The translations under genes were made by a program, and so were the position numbers. Positions 43,408-53,096 of a DNA stretch of 64,000 bases are shown here, one piece after another. The first letter of the stretch is position 1. Each line of letters starts with the position of its first letter. The notes below the pieces were generated by a model. It was given only the letters and a program-made list of their open reading frames with translations, did no database searches and was not told the DNA's origin. Source of the DNA: an uncultured Chryseobacterium sp. (GTDB lineage Bacteria; Bacteroidota; Bacteroidia; Flavobacteriales; Weeksellaceae); contig CAJYXJ010000014.1 of assembly GCA_913778085.1 (NCBI GenBank), positions 202,917 through 266,916 on the forward strand, given 5' to 3'.

Positions 43408-45338
43408 TGAACTTTACAAAAATAAGGAATTTATTTTCTTTGCCGGTAATGGGATGTTGCATTTTTAACGCGATGTCCGCAAAGAGCAATGTATAAAATA
43501 CTGAGCATATTTTTTGTTCGCTAAGGCGAAGCCGCATCATCATCCGGTAAATTCGTGCAGTCCGTGGAAGATGTTCTTTCTTTCAAAGAAATCAAATTCT
43601 ATACTTTTCTATTCCTAAAGCTAATACTATATTGAGATTCCCTGCGGGAATGACAAGCATCATGTAAAATTTACATGAAATAAACATTAGATAAACGCTA
43701 AGTTTGTCATTCAGAAGGAATCCAGCACCGAATCTTTCCATAGTATCTTTCTTCTGCGAAGGGTGCTTCAATAAGCTCAGCATAACACGTTTCAGCCCAA
43801 ATCATTTCATACTTGTCACTAATGCTATGTCTAGATTCCCTGTGGGAATGACAAGCATAACGTAAAAATTACATGAAGTAAAACATTTGATAAACGTCAA
43901 GTTTGTCATTCAGAAGGAATCCAGCCCCGAATCTTTCCATAATACTTTTCTTCGGAAACCTTAGCCGAAAAAATAAAACTTTTTGATCGAAGGGTGCTTT
44001 AATAAGCCCTGATGACACGTTTCCACTCAGCAAATGGTAAAAGAGTATAATTCACTAGGATTTTCTTTTGAATACAATGTGGACAGGGTCTCGATGCCGT
44101 TTCATCATTTGTAAAAATCCATGCAACCCTTTGGCTATTCACCTCTTAATTTAACATAAGTTCAAGCCCAAACCGTTCCATGCTTTATCACCAATATTGT
44201 GTTTAGATTCCCTGCGGGAATGACAAGCATAAAGTAGAAATTACATGAAGTAAAAAATTTGATAAACGCCAAGTTTGTCATTCAGAAGGAATCCAGCCCC
44301 GAATCTTTCCATAATACTTTTCTTCGGCTAAGGGTGCTTTAATAAGCTCAGCATAACACGTTTCAGCCCAAATCGTTCCACGCTTATTACTAATACTATG
44401 TTTAGGTTCCCTGCGGGAATGACAAGCATCACGTAGAAATTACATGAAGTAAAACATTTGATAAACGCCAAGTTTGTATTCCGCATGAATCCAGACGCGA
44501 ATCTTTCCATAATACTTTTCGACTGGCTTAGCATGACACGTTTCAGGCCAAATCGTTCCATGCTTATCACTACTACTATGTTTAGATTCCCTGTGGGAAT
44601 GACAAGCATCACGTAGAATTTACATGATGTAAAGCTTTAGATAAACGCCAAGTTTGTCATTCAGAAGGAATCCAGCCCCGAATCTTTCCATAATACTTTT
44701 CTTCGGAAACCTTAGCCGAAAAAATAAAACTTTTTGATCGAAGGGTGCTTTAATAAGCTCAGCATGACACGTATCATTCAGCAAATGATAGCTAACTGGG
44801 GGATACATGCTGTTTTTTGAACACAAAGTACAGGAAGATTTTTTTTGAAAGAATGCGTAAAAGATTCACAAAGCCATTGTATTTATAAGAGCTCTCGGAG
44901 GCTTGTCGGTAAATTGAAGAGATTCATTTTAACGCATTGTTCGCTAAAATTTTTTTAAGCGTTGAGGATATTTTTCGTTCGCAAAGGTACTTCGATAGGC
45001 TCAGCATAAACTATTCTCTCAGCAAGTGATAGCAGAATATAATTTATTATGATTTTCCCTTTGAATATCAGGTAGCTAAGCGTAGCCGAAGCCACATTAT
45101 CATCTCTAAACCCGTGCAGTCCGCGGGAGATTTTTATTCTTTCAAAGAAATCAAATTCTATAATTTCTATACTTACTGCTAATACTATATTGAGATTGCC
45201 TGCGGCAATGACAAAGCAGATGTATTGAACTTGTGCTTTATAATAGCTATCTGGTGGCTGAGACTACTCGAAGCCACGTTGCAGCCCTTAGGTTGATAAA
45301 CTTCCAAGCCTGAAGCTGTATAAGATAACACAAAAAAA
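43408..45338. repeat. 2 kb array of 180-200 bp non-coding repeats
   Basis: Units start with GATTCCCTGYGGGAATGACAAGCAT (shown in two parts here: GATTCCCTG and GGGAATGACAAGC) at 43636, 43834, 44216, 44405 and 44585, with a partial unit at 45192. Each continues to GTTTGTCATTCAGAAGGAA, GAATCTTTCCATA and GTGCTT(C/T)AATAAGC. The two GATTCC/GAATGAC blocks of a unit are near reverse complements, so each unit can fold. Apparent ORFs (43592-44826) are repeat readings. No transposase is present. Copy 36208-36292 shows that the module is dispersed. Confidence 0.8.
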
Positions 45339-45374
45339 GGTTGGGTCCGGAAAACAAGATTTCCAAACCCAACC
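45339..45374 (-). terminator. Terminator of the sigma-factor operon
   Basis: GGTTGGGTccGGAAA at 45339-45353 pairs with TTTCCaaACCCAACC at 45360-45374; on the minus strand a run of T follows (45332-45338). It lies just after the stop at 45401. Confidence 0.75.
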
Positions 45375-45400
45375 CAACAATTTCAATTTAGCTGCTTTCT

Positions 45401-45670
45401 TTATGCTTCGGCGACAGATTCTTTCTCAAATCTTCTATGGCCGCATCTTGAAGCGAATTCTTTCTTGAATTTCCCTTTCAGTTCCTGATAGTCCTCGTCG
45501 CTCATTTCACGGATTTTATCGGCCAGTCCGAACGGTGATTTTTCTTTAATCCCGTATTCTTCAAAAATACCTTTAACGAATTTTTTCCTGTGGATGGCTT
45601 TTTTGGCAACCATCGCGATACCTGCTACGGCCAGGGCTCCAAGTGCCCCTTTTAGTACTGAGTTTTTCAT
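45401..45670 (-). CDS. Small membrane-associated protein of the sigma-factor operon
   Basis: An 89-residue protein with a hydrophobic start (LKGALGALAVAGIAMVAKKA) and a charged C-terminal half. I do not recognise the family. It is the third gene of a minus-strand set (sigma factor, membrane protein, this) ending in a strong terminator. Its role is probably linked to the sigma factor target set, but nothing in it shows how. Confidence 0.6.
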   Translation of the reverse strand: MKNSVLKGALGALAVAGIAMVAKKAIHRKKFVKGIFEEYGIKEKSPFGLADKIREMSDEDYQELKGKFKKEFASRCGHRRFEKESVAEA

Positions 45671-45750
45671 TTTCTTAAATTTTAAATTTTACTACTTCTT
45701 TTTATAAAGACGAATGCTCCTGAACTTTACTTTACTACTTCTTAAAATTC

Positions 45751-46095
45751 TTACGATTCGCTGTTTCTTTTATTCCTGTTGAAAAATCCGCTTTCGCATC
45801 GGCTTTTCCATACTTCCTTAAATTTTTCCCGCTCTTCAGGAGACAGGTTCATCATTTTTTCGCGCATTTTTCTTTCCTTGAAGTCGCGCATCCCTTTTCC
45901 GAAATGGAAACCGCCAAAAAGGATCTTACATAAAATCAGGATTCCCATTGCCTGCCAGTAGGTGATTGATTTTACGCCTAAAATTTCTGGCAGCAGACAA
46001 TTCCAGAGTGACATGACGATCCAGGTGACGCCTAAAAAAATCAACGGCGGACAGAGTATCAAAAAAATCCAGCCTTTTTTATGTTTATGATTCAT
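45751..46095 (-). CDS. Small two-helix membrane protein after the sigma factor
   Basis: A 114-residue protein with two membrane helices (IFLILCPPLIFLGVTWIVM and YWQAMGILILCKILFG) and a charged cytoplasmic C-terminal tail (LSPEEREKFKEVWKSRC). The gene begins 14 bases after the sigma factor stop, so the two are co-transcribed. By position it could be a regulator of the sigma factor (anti-sigma-like), but no zinc-binding or anti-sigma motif is seen. Confidence 0.65.
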   Translation of the reverse strand: MNHKHKKGWIFLILCPPLIFLGVTWIVMSLWNCLLPEILGVKSITYWQAMGILILCKILFGGFHFGKGMRDFKERKMREKMMNLSPEEREKFKEVWKSRCESGFFNRNKRNSES

Positions 46096-46109
46096 AATCT
46101 TTCTTTTTA

Positions 46110-46688
46110 CTAACTATTTAAATCTTCGTATAATTTTCTCAATCGGTTCCTTAAATGCTTCACCGCATAATTTTTACGGCTGATGATGGTTTTGATATTT
46201 TCCCCGTGCTCATCGGCAATTTCCTGGAGGGTTTTATCATTCAGCTCATTTTCCACGTAAACCAGCCGCTGCTTTTCCGGAAGTTCGTCCAGTGCCTCAA
46301 ACAGCTTTTTCCAGATTTCATCCTGGAACATTTTTATTTCCGGGCCGGCGCTTTCATCCATCAGCAGGATGTCTTTGATAGAAAAGTCTCCGTCTTCATC
46401 TTCGTAAACAAAATCTTCGAGGTTCTCGGTTTTCTTCTTACGGTATTTATCGGTGATTTTATTGGCCGTCACCCGGTAGAGCCAGCCGCCGACGTTTACG
46501 ATTTCCGAGAGATTGGTAAGGCTGCTGAACTGATACCACACCTCCTGCAGGATATCTTCCGCATCTTCCGTGTTCTTCACTTTGGGGCGGATGTAAGACA
46601 TCAGCTTCCCTCCGTACTTTGAAACGGTTTGTGAGATGATATTATCTTTCTCCTTCTGTGGCATTGTTATTTTTTCGGCAACCTCCAT
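46110..46688 (-). CDS. ECF-type RNA polymerase sigma factor
   Basis: A 192-residue sigma factor with region 2 (about residues 26-95, with DAEDILQEVWYQF and GWLYRVTANKITDKYRKK) and region 4 (about 130-190, ALDELPEKQRLVYVENELNDKTLQEIADE, an HTH). The linker holds acidic EDEDGDFSIK. Length fits ECF factors. The first ATG is used; a second at residue 9 is possible. It heads a three-gene operon with two membrane-associated proteins. The signal it responds to is unknown. Confidence 0.92.
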   Translation of the reverse strand: MEVAEKITMPQKEKDNIISQTVSKYGGKLMSYIRPKVKNTEDAEDILQEVWYQFSSLTNLSEIVNVGGWLYRVTANKITDKYRKKKTENLEDFVYEDEDGDFSIKDILLMDESAGPEIKMFQDEIWKKLFEALDELPEKQRLVYVENELNDKTLQEIADEHGENIKTIISRKNYAVKHLRNRLRKLYEDLNS

Positions 46689-47030
46689 ACTGCTATGACG
46701 GTTGAAAATTTTGTTTTACTTTAATAAATTTAAAATATTTTTCGGGAATTCCGGGTTTTCTTTTGTTGATGGGGTTTAATAACGTATTATTTAAGTATGA
46801 ACTGTCTTGCTGAAACTTATATTTTCTAACGTTTTTAATCTATGACTTAATAAACCACCCCGTCAAAAATTCCTGTAGAATTTTCGCCACCCCTCCAAGG
46901 GAGGGAAATTTTTATGTTGCCTATTTTATAAAAATCAAAGATTTTTAAAGACTTTTGCAGGCTTATTTGGACTACAGTATCTAACTTCATTAAGCAGCAT
47001 CACTATCTTTTGTTTCTTTTGTGGTTTATA
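46689..47030. repeat. Intergenic region with a copy of the CACCCCGTC repeat
   Basis: 46857-46915 repeats the core CACCCCGTCAAAAATTCCT and CCACCCCTCCAA seen at 30.3-30.6 kb. 46930-46946 is one of five exact copies of AAAAATCAAAGATTTTT. No gene is evident. The sigma factor promoter should be near 46700-46740. Confidence 0.7.
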
Positions 47031-47036
47031 AATTCC

Positions 47037-47070
47037 ATAAAAAAACGGAAAGCCGATGTGACTTTCCGTT
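47037..47070 (-). terminator. Terminator of the S9 peptidase gene
   Basis: AACGGAAAG (47044-47052) pairs with CTTTCCGTT (47062-47070) around a 9-base loop; seven T follow on the minus strand. It lies 26 bases after the stop of the peptidase. Confidence 0.85.
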
Positions 47071-47095
47071 GGTTAATTATAAAAAGGTATTGCTT

Positions 47096-49099
47096 TTATT
47101 TATTAAAATTTTCAGCAAAGAAACCGAGCATGGTTTTGTAGAATTCGATACGGTTCTGCTCTTTGCCGAATCCGTGGCCTTCATCATATTTTACCATATA
47201 AGGCACTTCGAAACCTTTGGCCCGCAATGCTTTCACGATCTGGTCGGATTCGTTGATGTTTACCCTCGGATCATTGGCTCCCTGAACCACAAACAGCGGC
47301 TTTTTAATTTTATCGATCTGGAATACCGGCGAAACTTCTTTGGCAATTTTGGCTTCCTCAGGATTATCCAGGTCGTACCAGATCTGTTTTACCATTTCTT
47401 TATACGGTTTCCAGTATTCCGGGAAGGAATCGAAGAAGGTGAAAATATTGGAAACCCCTACATAATCAACACCGCATGAGTACAGATCCGGAGTTTTAAT
47501 CAGTCCCATCAGCGTCGCATAACCGCCGTGGCTTCCTCCGTAGATCGCTATTTTATCTTTATCAATCCAGCCTTGCGAAATCGCATATTTTACGCCGTCT
47601 TCCACATCATCCATTGCTTTTCTGCCGATCTGTTTATAGCCGGATTTCTGGAATTCCTTACCGTATCCTCCCGAAATCCTGAAATTCACCTGCAAGGTGG
47701 CGTATCCCCTGCTTGCAAAAAGCTGCGTTTCGGGATTAAAGCCCCAATCGTCACGGATTCCCTGCGGACCGCCGTGAGGATTTACAATTAACGGTACTTT
47801 TTTACCCTGAAGGGCTTCTTTCGGCAGGGTGATGTATCCGTGGATGGCCACGCCGTCCCTACTTTTGAATTCGATCGGCCGCATTTCCGCCATATCTTCT
47901 TCTTTCAGCTGCGGCATCAGGTCAAAGAGCAGCTTGGTGATTTTCGACTTTGTATCGTATTCGTAATATTTACCATAAAGTTTATCACTGTCGACAACCA
48001 CGAGCAGTTTATCGTCTTTGTCATCCGAGGAAACAACAGAAAATTGTTTATCTCCGAACTCGGCAGTCAGCTTATCATGAACTTCTTTGTAAAATTTGCT
48101 TACCGGAATTGTTTCATTTTTAATTCCGTTATAGCTGATAAAGTCCAGTTCATAATTCCTGTTCTTTCCGGCCAGGCCGATGGAATTGACATCGAAATCC
48201 AGGTGGGAATAGATTTCTTTAATGACGGCATCTTTCTTTAAATCGTAAAGAACAATTCTCGATTTATCTCCGTCAAGGTCCGTTACGACATAAGCCTCAT
48301 CTTTATTGTTGGAATTTTCTTTAAAACCGATGATCTGAAAACTATCCTTCCAGTCGGTAGTTTTCAAGAGGTTGAATTTCCCGGTCTGAAGATCTTTGTA
48401 ATACAGTTTTGAGGTCAACCCGTTTTCGAGAATAGAATAGCCGCGGAGGTTTCCCTGCTTATCAAAAATATAATTGTCGATTGGGCTGTTTACATCTTTA
48501 TTTTCATACAGTTGGGTCATTTCCCCTGTATTGAAATTGATTTTATAAGGTTCAAAGATCTGCTTGTTGTTTTTGTTCATCGTAACAATCACGAACGGCG
48601 TATCTTTAATGATCCGTACACTGTTCAACGTAATTCCTTCAAAAGGAGTAAGGTCTTTCAGGTTCTTTCCGTCAATGTCGGCAGCATACAGGTGAATGTT
48701 TTCATTTCCACCGCGGTCCTGCGTATAGAATAGTCGTGTTTTGTCGAGCCAGCCGTAGCTTTTAATCAGATCGCTTTTTTCTTCCAAAGCTTTTGTGATC
48801 TTTCCTGTTTTAAGAGCTTTTACGTAAACATGGTTTTTGCCGTCCTTATCTTTTTCTTTGTAGGAAAGGTATAGTCCGTCAGGTGAAATCTTAAACTGGG
48901 AAGCTTTCGGCCGTGCAAAATAATCCTCCACTCTGTATTTAAAATTTCCTTTATCGTAGGAGATCAGCTTTTCGAAAGTTGCTTTTGTAGAAACCAGAGA
49001 CGGATCTCCAGGCAGTTTGGTAGTATTGGTTTGAGCATTCATCATTAGGGTGGTTATGATCACCTGGGTGATCCCGAAAAATTTAGTACTGATATTCAT
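47096..49099 (-). CDS. S9-family prolyl oligopeptidase (secreted)
   Basis: A 667-residue serine peptidase. The N-terminus has a short signal-like sequence (ITQVIITTLMMNAQT). An N-terminal seven-bladed beta-propeller spans residues 40-400, with WD-like SPDGLYLSYKEKD and similar blades. The C-terminal alpha/beta-hydrolase has the nucleophile in GGSHGGYATL, the aspartate in GANDPRVN and the histidine in DEGHGF, which are the S9 triad. Length fits acylaminoacyl-peptidase or dipeptidyl-peptidase-like enzymes. It cuts short peptides after the residue set by the propeller gate; specificity is unknown. A terminator follows it closely. Confidence 0.92.
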   Translation of the reverse strand: MNISTKFFGITQVIITTLMMNAQTNTTKLPGDPSLVSTKATFEKLISYDKGNFKYRVEDYFARPKASQFKISPDGLYLSYKEKDKDGKNHVYVKALKTGKITKALEEKSDLIKSYGWLDKTRLFYTQDRGGNENIHLYAADIDGKNLKDLTPFEGITLNSVRIIKDTPFVIVTMNKNNKQIFEPYKINFNTGEMTQLYENKDVNSPIDNYIFDKQGNLRGYSILENGLTSKLYYKDLQTGKFNLLKTTDWKDSFQIIGFKENSNNKDEAYVVTDLDGDKSRIVLYDLKKDAVIKEIYSHLDFDVNSIGLAGKNRNYELDFISYNGIKNETIPVSKFYKEVHDKLTAEFGDKQFSVVSSDDKDDKLLVVVDSDKLYGKYYEYDTKSKITKLLFDLMPQLKEEDMAEMRPIEFKSRDGVAIHGYITLPKEALQGKKVPLIVNPHGGPQGIRDDWGFNPETQLFASRGYATLQVNFRISGGYGKEFQKSGYKQIGRKAMDDVEDGVKYAISQGWIDKDKIAIYGGSHGGYATLMGLIKTPDLYSCGVDYVGVSNIFTFFDSFPEYWKPYKEMVKQIWYDLDNPEEAKIAKEVSPVFQIDKIKKPLFVVQGANDPRVNINESDQIVKALRAKGFEVPYMVKYDEGHGFGKEQNRIEFYKTMLGFFAENFNK

Positions 49100-49218
49100 A
49101 GTCTCATGGTTTTGTGATATGTATCTTTACCATAAGACGCCTTAAGAAGCCCAATTGTTACATTCGGATTGGTTAAATGTGCTTTGGGAAAAGAAAAAGA
49201 CAATATTATTGCTCTTTT

Positions 49219-49677
49219 TTAATTCAGATAAATCCCAAAATACCAGGTCCATGCTATCAGGATCAGCTGCATCGGAATTCTTTCTTTATATAAATAAGCC
49301 ATTCCCGGGCCTGAAAAATCAGCTTTGAAAATATTGATATTTTTCCGGGAGGAGTTGATGTTGGCAATAAAAACCAATATATAGAAAACAATTAATAAAA
49401 CCGCCGTCAGTTCACGGATGGAAGGGATCGTCAGTCCGATACCAGCTGCAATTTCCAGTATTCCGGTAAAATAAACCCAAAAAAATTTACCGGGAATGAA
49501 ATCAGGCATCATCATCGCCATTCCCTTCTGGAATTTGAAGTGGGCCAATCCGGTAAACATAATGAAAGCGGTCATTCCGAGGTTGCCGGAAAATAAAAAA
49601 TTCCAGTCTCCCTGAAAAATTCTGGTGCCTAATAAGCCTAAGATAAAGGTGACGAAGAGAATCGTTAACAATTTCAT
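49219..49677 (-). CDS. DoxX-like membrane protein
   Basis: A 152-residue protein with four membrane helices (MKLLTILFVTFILGLLGTRI, LGMTAFIMFTGLAHF, FFWVYFTGILEIAAGIGL, LTAVLLIVFYILVFI). The order FxxxGxxHF and GxLEIxAGIGL matches the DoxX/SURF4-like family, which includes quinol-oxidase subunits and uncharacterised redox membrane proteins. It stands alone between two intergenic repeat regions. Specific role not known. Confidence 0.78.
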   Translation of the reverse strand: MKLLTILFVTFILGLLGTRIFQGDWNFLFSGNLGMTAFIMFTGLAHFKFQKGMAMMMPDFIPGKFFWVYFTGILEIAAGIGLTIPSIRELTAVLLIVFYILVFIANINSSRKNINIFKADFSGPGMAYLYKERIPMQLILIAWTWYFGIYLN

Positions 49678-50373
49678 ATTTTATTTTTAGTCATACAATG
49701 GTATGCATGTTATCGAAATTAAGCAAAAGAAATCAGCATTCATTCAGATAAGAGGGAAGAAAGTATTTGAGTCATAATGGTTTCCTAAAACGGCTTGATG
49801 TTTCGTGCATTTGAAATTCCTGAATTAATTTTTTAAACACAGATTTGCACGGATTTACACAGATGATCGTGCTTATTATTACAGATAAGTCACATAGGAA
49901 GAATTTCCTGGATTGCGTATATTTTAGATTACATGAGATTAAAAATCAAAGATTTTTAAAATTATAGCGAATAAAAATCTCCCACAGATCGCACGGATTT
50001 GCACAGCTGTTTGTATAACAGGCTGGAAGCTGGATGAAGGAAGCTGGATATTTAATGTTTGATTAGTGTATATTTTGGTAACCACAGATCTGCGCAGATT
50101 TTCACAGATGATTGCGCTAATATTAAAAATCTTTATGTCCTATTTGTCGTCCGATTTATATGAACAAATAAAGTGATTTTTATATTTTTTTTCGTAGAAT
50201 TTTTCATTTCTTACCAGCACGAAAATCCTTTGAATAATTTTATTTCTTACCGCATTCAAAACGGCCGTCCTATTTTTCCCTTCTTTTATTTTCTTTCATC
50301 TCAACATAATATTAGCGAATAGTATTATCAAGCCTGATCATCTGTGAAAATCCTTGCCATCTGTGGGAAATTA
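49678..50373. repeat. Intergenic region with several dispersed CACAGATTTGCACGG repeats
   Basis: Copies of CACAGATTTGCACGGATTT with CACAGATGAT tails occur at about 49838-49872, 49983-50008, 50083-50116 and, in reverse, 50336-50371. 49941-49957 is one exact AAAAATCAAAGATTTTT palindrome. No gene is evident in 700 bases. Confidence 0.75.
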
Positions 50374-50820
50374 TTATAACGTATTTTCGGCAAGACTTTT
50401 TACCACTTCCAATCCTTTTGTAAAACCGGTATTCATCATTTCCTCCCAATCCTTTTCAGTCTGAACTTCTGTGTGGAGTTTGGTTTTTCCATCATAATCA
50501 ATGAAGATGTATTTTTCAAAGCATCCGCTCCATTGCTTGACTTCCATACTTTCGGTGTCTTCATTACCATTTTTATCCACCATTCCCAAGTGTTTAAAGA
50601 TGATCTGGTCCGGTTCTTCCAGTGTGTCAATGGTAGAAACCATGCCCGCTCCTTCAGCATTGACAAAATAGGTTTTACCGCCGACTTTCCAGTCGGATTT
50701 CATCAGGCTTCCCGGACTGAAAAACTGTGTCCATTCGCTGTAGGTTTTTTCATTCCACAATACGTCCCAGACTTTTTGCTTCGGCGCATCGATGACGATT
50801 TCATAAGATAACGTTTCCAT
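50374..50820 (-). CDS. SRPBCC/AHSA1-family protein
   Basis: A 148-residue protein of the START-like AHSA1 family. It begins with the usual EIVIDAPKQKVWDVLWNEKTYSEWTQ, where the WxxLW and the following GW-like pattern (DWKVGGKTYF) line a deep hydrophobic cavity, and it ends with GWEEMMNTGFTKGL-like helix. The family binds lipids or other hydrophobic ligands, or activates Hsp90; no ligand can be named. A second family gene follows 28 bases upstream on the same strand. Confidence 0.88.
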   Translation of the reverse strand: METLSYEIVIDAPKQKVWDVLWNEKTYSEWTQFFSPGSLMKSDWKVGGKTYFVNAEGAGMVSTIDTLEEPDQIIFKHLGMVDKNGNEDTESMEVKQWSGCFEKYIFIDYDGKTKLHTEVQTEKDWEEMMNTGFTKGLEVVKSLAENTL

Positions 50821-50848
50821 GTTTTTATTAATTGGGTTGATTGTTGTT

Positions 50849-51277
50849 TTATAACTGGTTTTCGGAAAGGTGTTTCACATTGGAAAGGGCATCCGGAAAT
50901 TTCTCTTCAAAAAAAGATTTAAATTCTTCGGCAGTCTGAATGTCAACTTCCAGATGGGTAATATTTTCATCTTCAGAAAGACGGTAACTTTCCATGGCGT
51001 CTCCCAAGTCCCGTGGAGTTTCTATGCCTTCATAGATTTCCCCAAGGTGCCGGAATATGATTTCCTCATTCGGGACCAGCTTTACAATTTTGCTGTACAT
51101 CCCGTTGTTTTTCGCATCCAGGAATTTAATGGTCGCGCCTTCCTGTAAATTGCCCTGGTAAAAAGAACCTTCGGTAAAGGCAGAAGTCCACTGCCTGAAA
51201 GAAAAATCGTCCCACAACACACTCCAAACCTTTATTGCTTCAGCTTTAATCTGAATATCAAAATGTAATTTTTCCAT
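50849..51277 (-). CDS. SRPBCC/AHSA1-family protein
   Basis: A 142-residue member of the AHSA1 family with the start FDIQIKAEAIKVWSVLWDDFSFRQW and the long C-terminal helix (AEEFKSFFEEKFPDALSNVKHL). It resembles the following gene at 50374 and shares its orientation; tandem duplication is likely. The ligand is unknown. Confidence 0.87.
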   Translation of the reverse strand: MEKLHFDIQIKAEAIKVWSVLWDDFSFRQWTSAFTEGSFYQGNLQEGATIKFLDAKNNGMYSKIVKLVPNEEIIFRHLGEIYEGIETPRDLGDAMESYRLSEDENITHLEVDIQTAEEFKSFFEEKFPDALSNVKHLSENQL

Positions 51278-51317
51278 AAAAAATTTATAAACTAGCTGTT
51301 AATTTCTGTGTATATCC

Positions 51318-52157
51318 TTATCCGCCTACAAAATCCCCGCCATTAATATGGATAATTTCACCGGTAATAAAACTTGAATCCTGTGAAGCCAGGAATACAT
51401 AAGCCGGAGCTACTTCCGAAGGCTGCCCTGCCCTTTTCATCGGGTTGTCTTTTCCGAAATCCGAGACATCATCAAAGGTTTCCTTTACCAGAGGCGTCCA
51501 GATCGGGCCCGGAGCCACTCCATTCACCAGGATGTTCTTTTCTGCAATATTGGTCGCTAACGAACGGATAAAGGTGGCGATCGCTCCTTTCGTTGATGAA
51601 TAATCAATCAGGTGGTCACTGCCTCTATACGCTGTAACGGAAGTGGTACAGATCACCCGCGAACCGCTGTCCATCAGCTTCAGACAGTCTCTCGTAAAAG
51701 AAATCATGGAGATAATATTGGTATCGAACGTCTTGTAAATTTGTTCATCGGAGATGTTTTCAATGTCGTCTTTAGGAAACTGGATTCCGGCATTATTGAC
51801 AAGAATATCCAGTGATTTCCATTCGCCTTTGATTTTCTCCATGCATTCTTTCCGGAAATTTTTATCTGAAAGATCGCCTTTCAGCAGCAGGCAGCTTTTT
51901 CCTTCTTGTTCTACCAATTTCCGGGTTTCTTTTGCATCGTCATCGCTTTCTTTATAAATAATGGCTACATCAGCACCTTCACGGGCATAATGCACCGCTA
52001 CGGCCTGACCGATACCGCTGTCGCCACCGGAGATCAGCGCTTTTTTACCGGCAAGTTTGTCGCTTCCTTTGTAATTTTCCCGGATGATTTCCGGATAAAG
52101 GCCCTCCTCAGGAACCTGTGATTTGGAATCTGATTGGTTCTGTGTTTTCATATTCAA
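51318..52157 (-). CDS. Short-chain dehydrogenase/reductase (YghA/GlcDH-like)
   Basis: A 279-residue SDR. The nucleotide-binding motif is SGGDSGIG near residue 45, the structural NNAG follows in LDILVNNAGIQF, and the catalytic group is Ser in ICTTSVTAYRG with YSSTK (Tyr and Lys). A 40-residue N-terminal extension (QSDSKSQVPEEGLYPEII) is common in the YghA/YhdF glucose-dehydrogenase-like group, which uses NAD(P) and often is stress-induced. The substrate cannot be named. It lies in a minus-strand series of small enzymes. Confidence 0.9.
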   Translation of the reverse strand: MNMKTQNQSDSKSQVPEEGLYPEIIRENYKGSDKLAGKKALISGGDSGIGQAVAVHYAREGADVAIIYKESDDDAKETRKLVEQEGKSCLLLKGDLSDKNFRKECMEKIKGEWKSLDILVNNAGIQFPKDDIENISDEQIYKTFDTNIISMISFTRDCLKLMDSGSRVICTTSVTAYRGSDHLIDYSSTKGAIATFIRSLATNIAEKNILVNGVAPGPIWTPLVKETFDDVSDFGKDNPMKRAGQPSEVAPAYVFLASQDSSFITGEIIHINGGDFVGG

Positions 52158-52223
52158 ATATTTTTTGGTGAATTAAACATCAAACCACAAGCCGAAGGAG
52201 GAAAAACTATGGTACCCTAAGAA

Positions 52224-53096
52224 TTAAACCTGTGAATTATAGGCCTTTTCCAAATCTTCAATCACAATCTTCTGCATGGTCATCATAACCTGTACAACTT
52301 TCTGTGCTTTTTCCGGATCGGGGTCGCTCATCAGCTGGATGAGTCTTTTCGGAACAATCTGCCAGCTGAAGCCGAACGGGTCTTTCAGCCAGCCGCACAT
52401 GCTCGCCCTCCCGCCATCAGCGGTCAAGGCATTCCAGTACCTATCCGTTTCTTCCTGCGTATCCGTCATGACAACCATTGAAATACCTTCGTTAAAATCA
52501 AACTGATGGTTGTAGGAATTATCCATACAGAACAGGCTGTAGCCATCAATTTCAAAATGCGCATGCTGAATATTCTCCGCTGGCTCCGGTATAGGATGGC
52601 CTTCGCTGCCGTCTCCGTATCTCAGAACATTCCCAATTTTAGAATTTGGGAAAGTACGGGTGTATAACCTTATTGCTTCCATCGCCTTTCCGTTGTTTTC
52701 ATGAATGAACATGAGCGTGGGAATAATTTTCTGATCACCTGATTTCTCACCAAGGAAAATCTGCCAGGTCACACCGCAGCGGTCCTGCACCCAGCCGTAT
52801 TTTTTGCTCCAAGAATAGGAATCGAGCGGCATCAGAATCATTCCGCCTTCCGATAGCTGGTCCCAGTAATGCTGTACCTCATCTTCCGTTTCACAAATTA
52901 CCATGAAGGATACCGAAGCATTCTTTTTAAAATGCGGGCCGCCATTCAGCAGCATCAGCTTCTGACCGAAGAGATCGATGTTCATGACCATTGGCGTATC
53001 GGCAGTAATCCTGCCGTTGAAAACTTTAGCATAAAATTCGGCGGACTCCTTCGCATCGCCATCATACCAAAGGCATGGGAAAATATCGTTGTTCAT
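52224..53096 (-). CDS. Two-domain VOC-family (PhnB-like) protein
   Basis: A 290-residue protein with two copies of the glyoxalase/VOC fold: the first starts DIFPCLWYDGDAKESAEFYAKVF, the second KIIPTLMFIHENNGKAMEAIRLYTRTF. Each has the PhnB-type WQIFLG/WQIVPK end. Members of this group sit among metal-dependent and resistance enzymes, but most lack the metal ligands and their function is not known. A long helix closes the protein. It lies in the same minus-strand set as the AHSA1 and SDR genes. Confidence 0.88.
   Translation of the reverse strand: MNNDIFPCLWYDGDAKESAEFYAKVFNGRITADTPMVMNIDLFGQKLMLLNGGPHFKKNASVSFMVICETEDEVQHYWDQLSEGGMILMPLDSYSWSKKYGWVQDRCGVTWQIFLGEKSGDQKIIPTLMFIHENNGKAMEAIRLYTRTFPNSKIGNVLRYGDGSEGHPIPEPAENIQHAHFEIDGYSLFCMDNSYNHQFDFNEGISMVVMTDTQEETDRYWNALTADGGRASMCGWLKDPFGFSWQIVPKRLIQLMSDPDPEKAQKVVQVMMTMQKIVIEDLEKAYNSQV

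Noticed and set aside
43592-44826. Three minus-strand ORFs of 63, 94 and 68 codons in the repeat array
   Set aside because: They share the same repeated phrases (MMLVIPAGNLNIV and similar) because they are readings of the tandem DNA repeat, and lack promoters or family support.
43622-45210. Possible CRISPR array
   Set aside because: The repeats are 180-200 bases, vary between copies, have irregular spacing and no cas genes are nearby.
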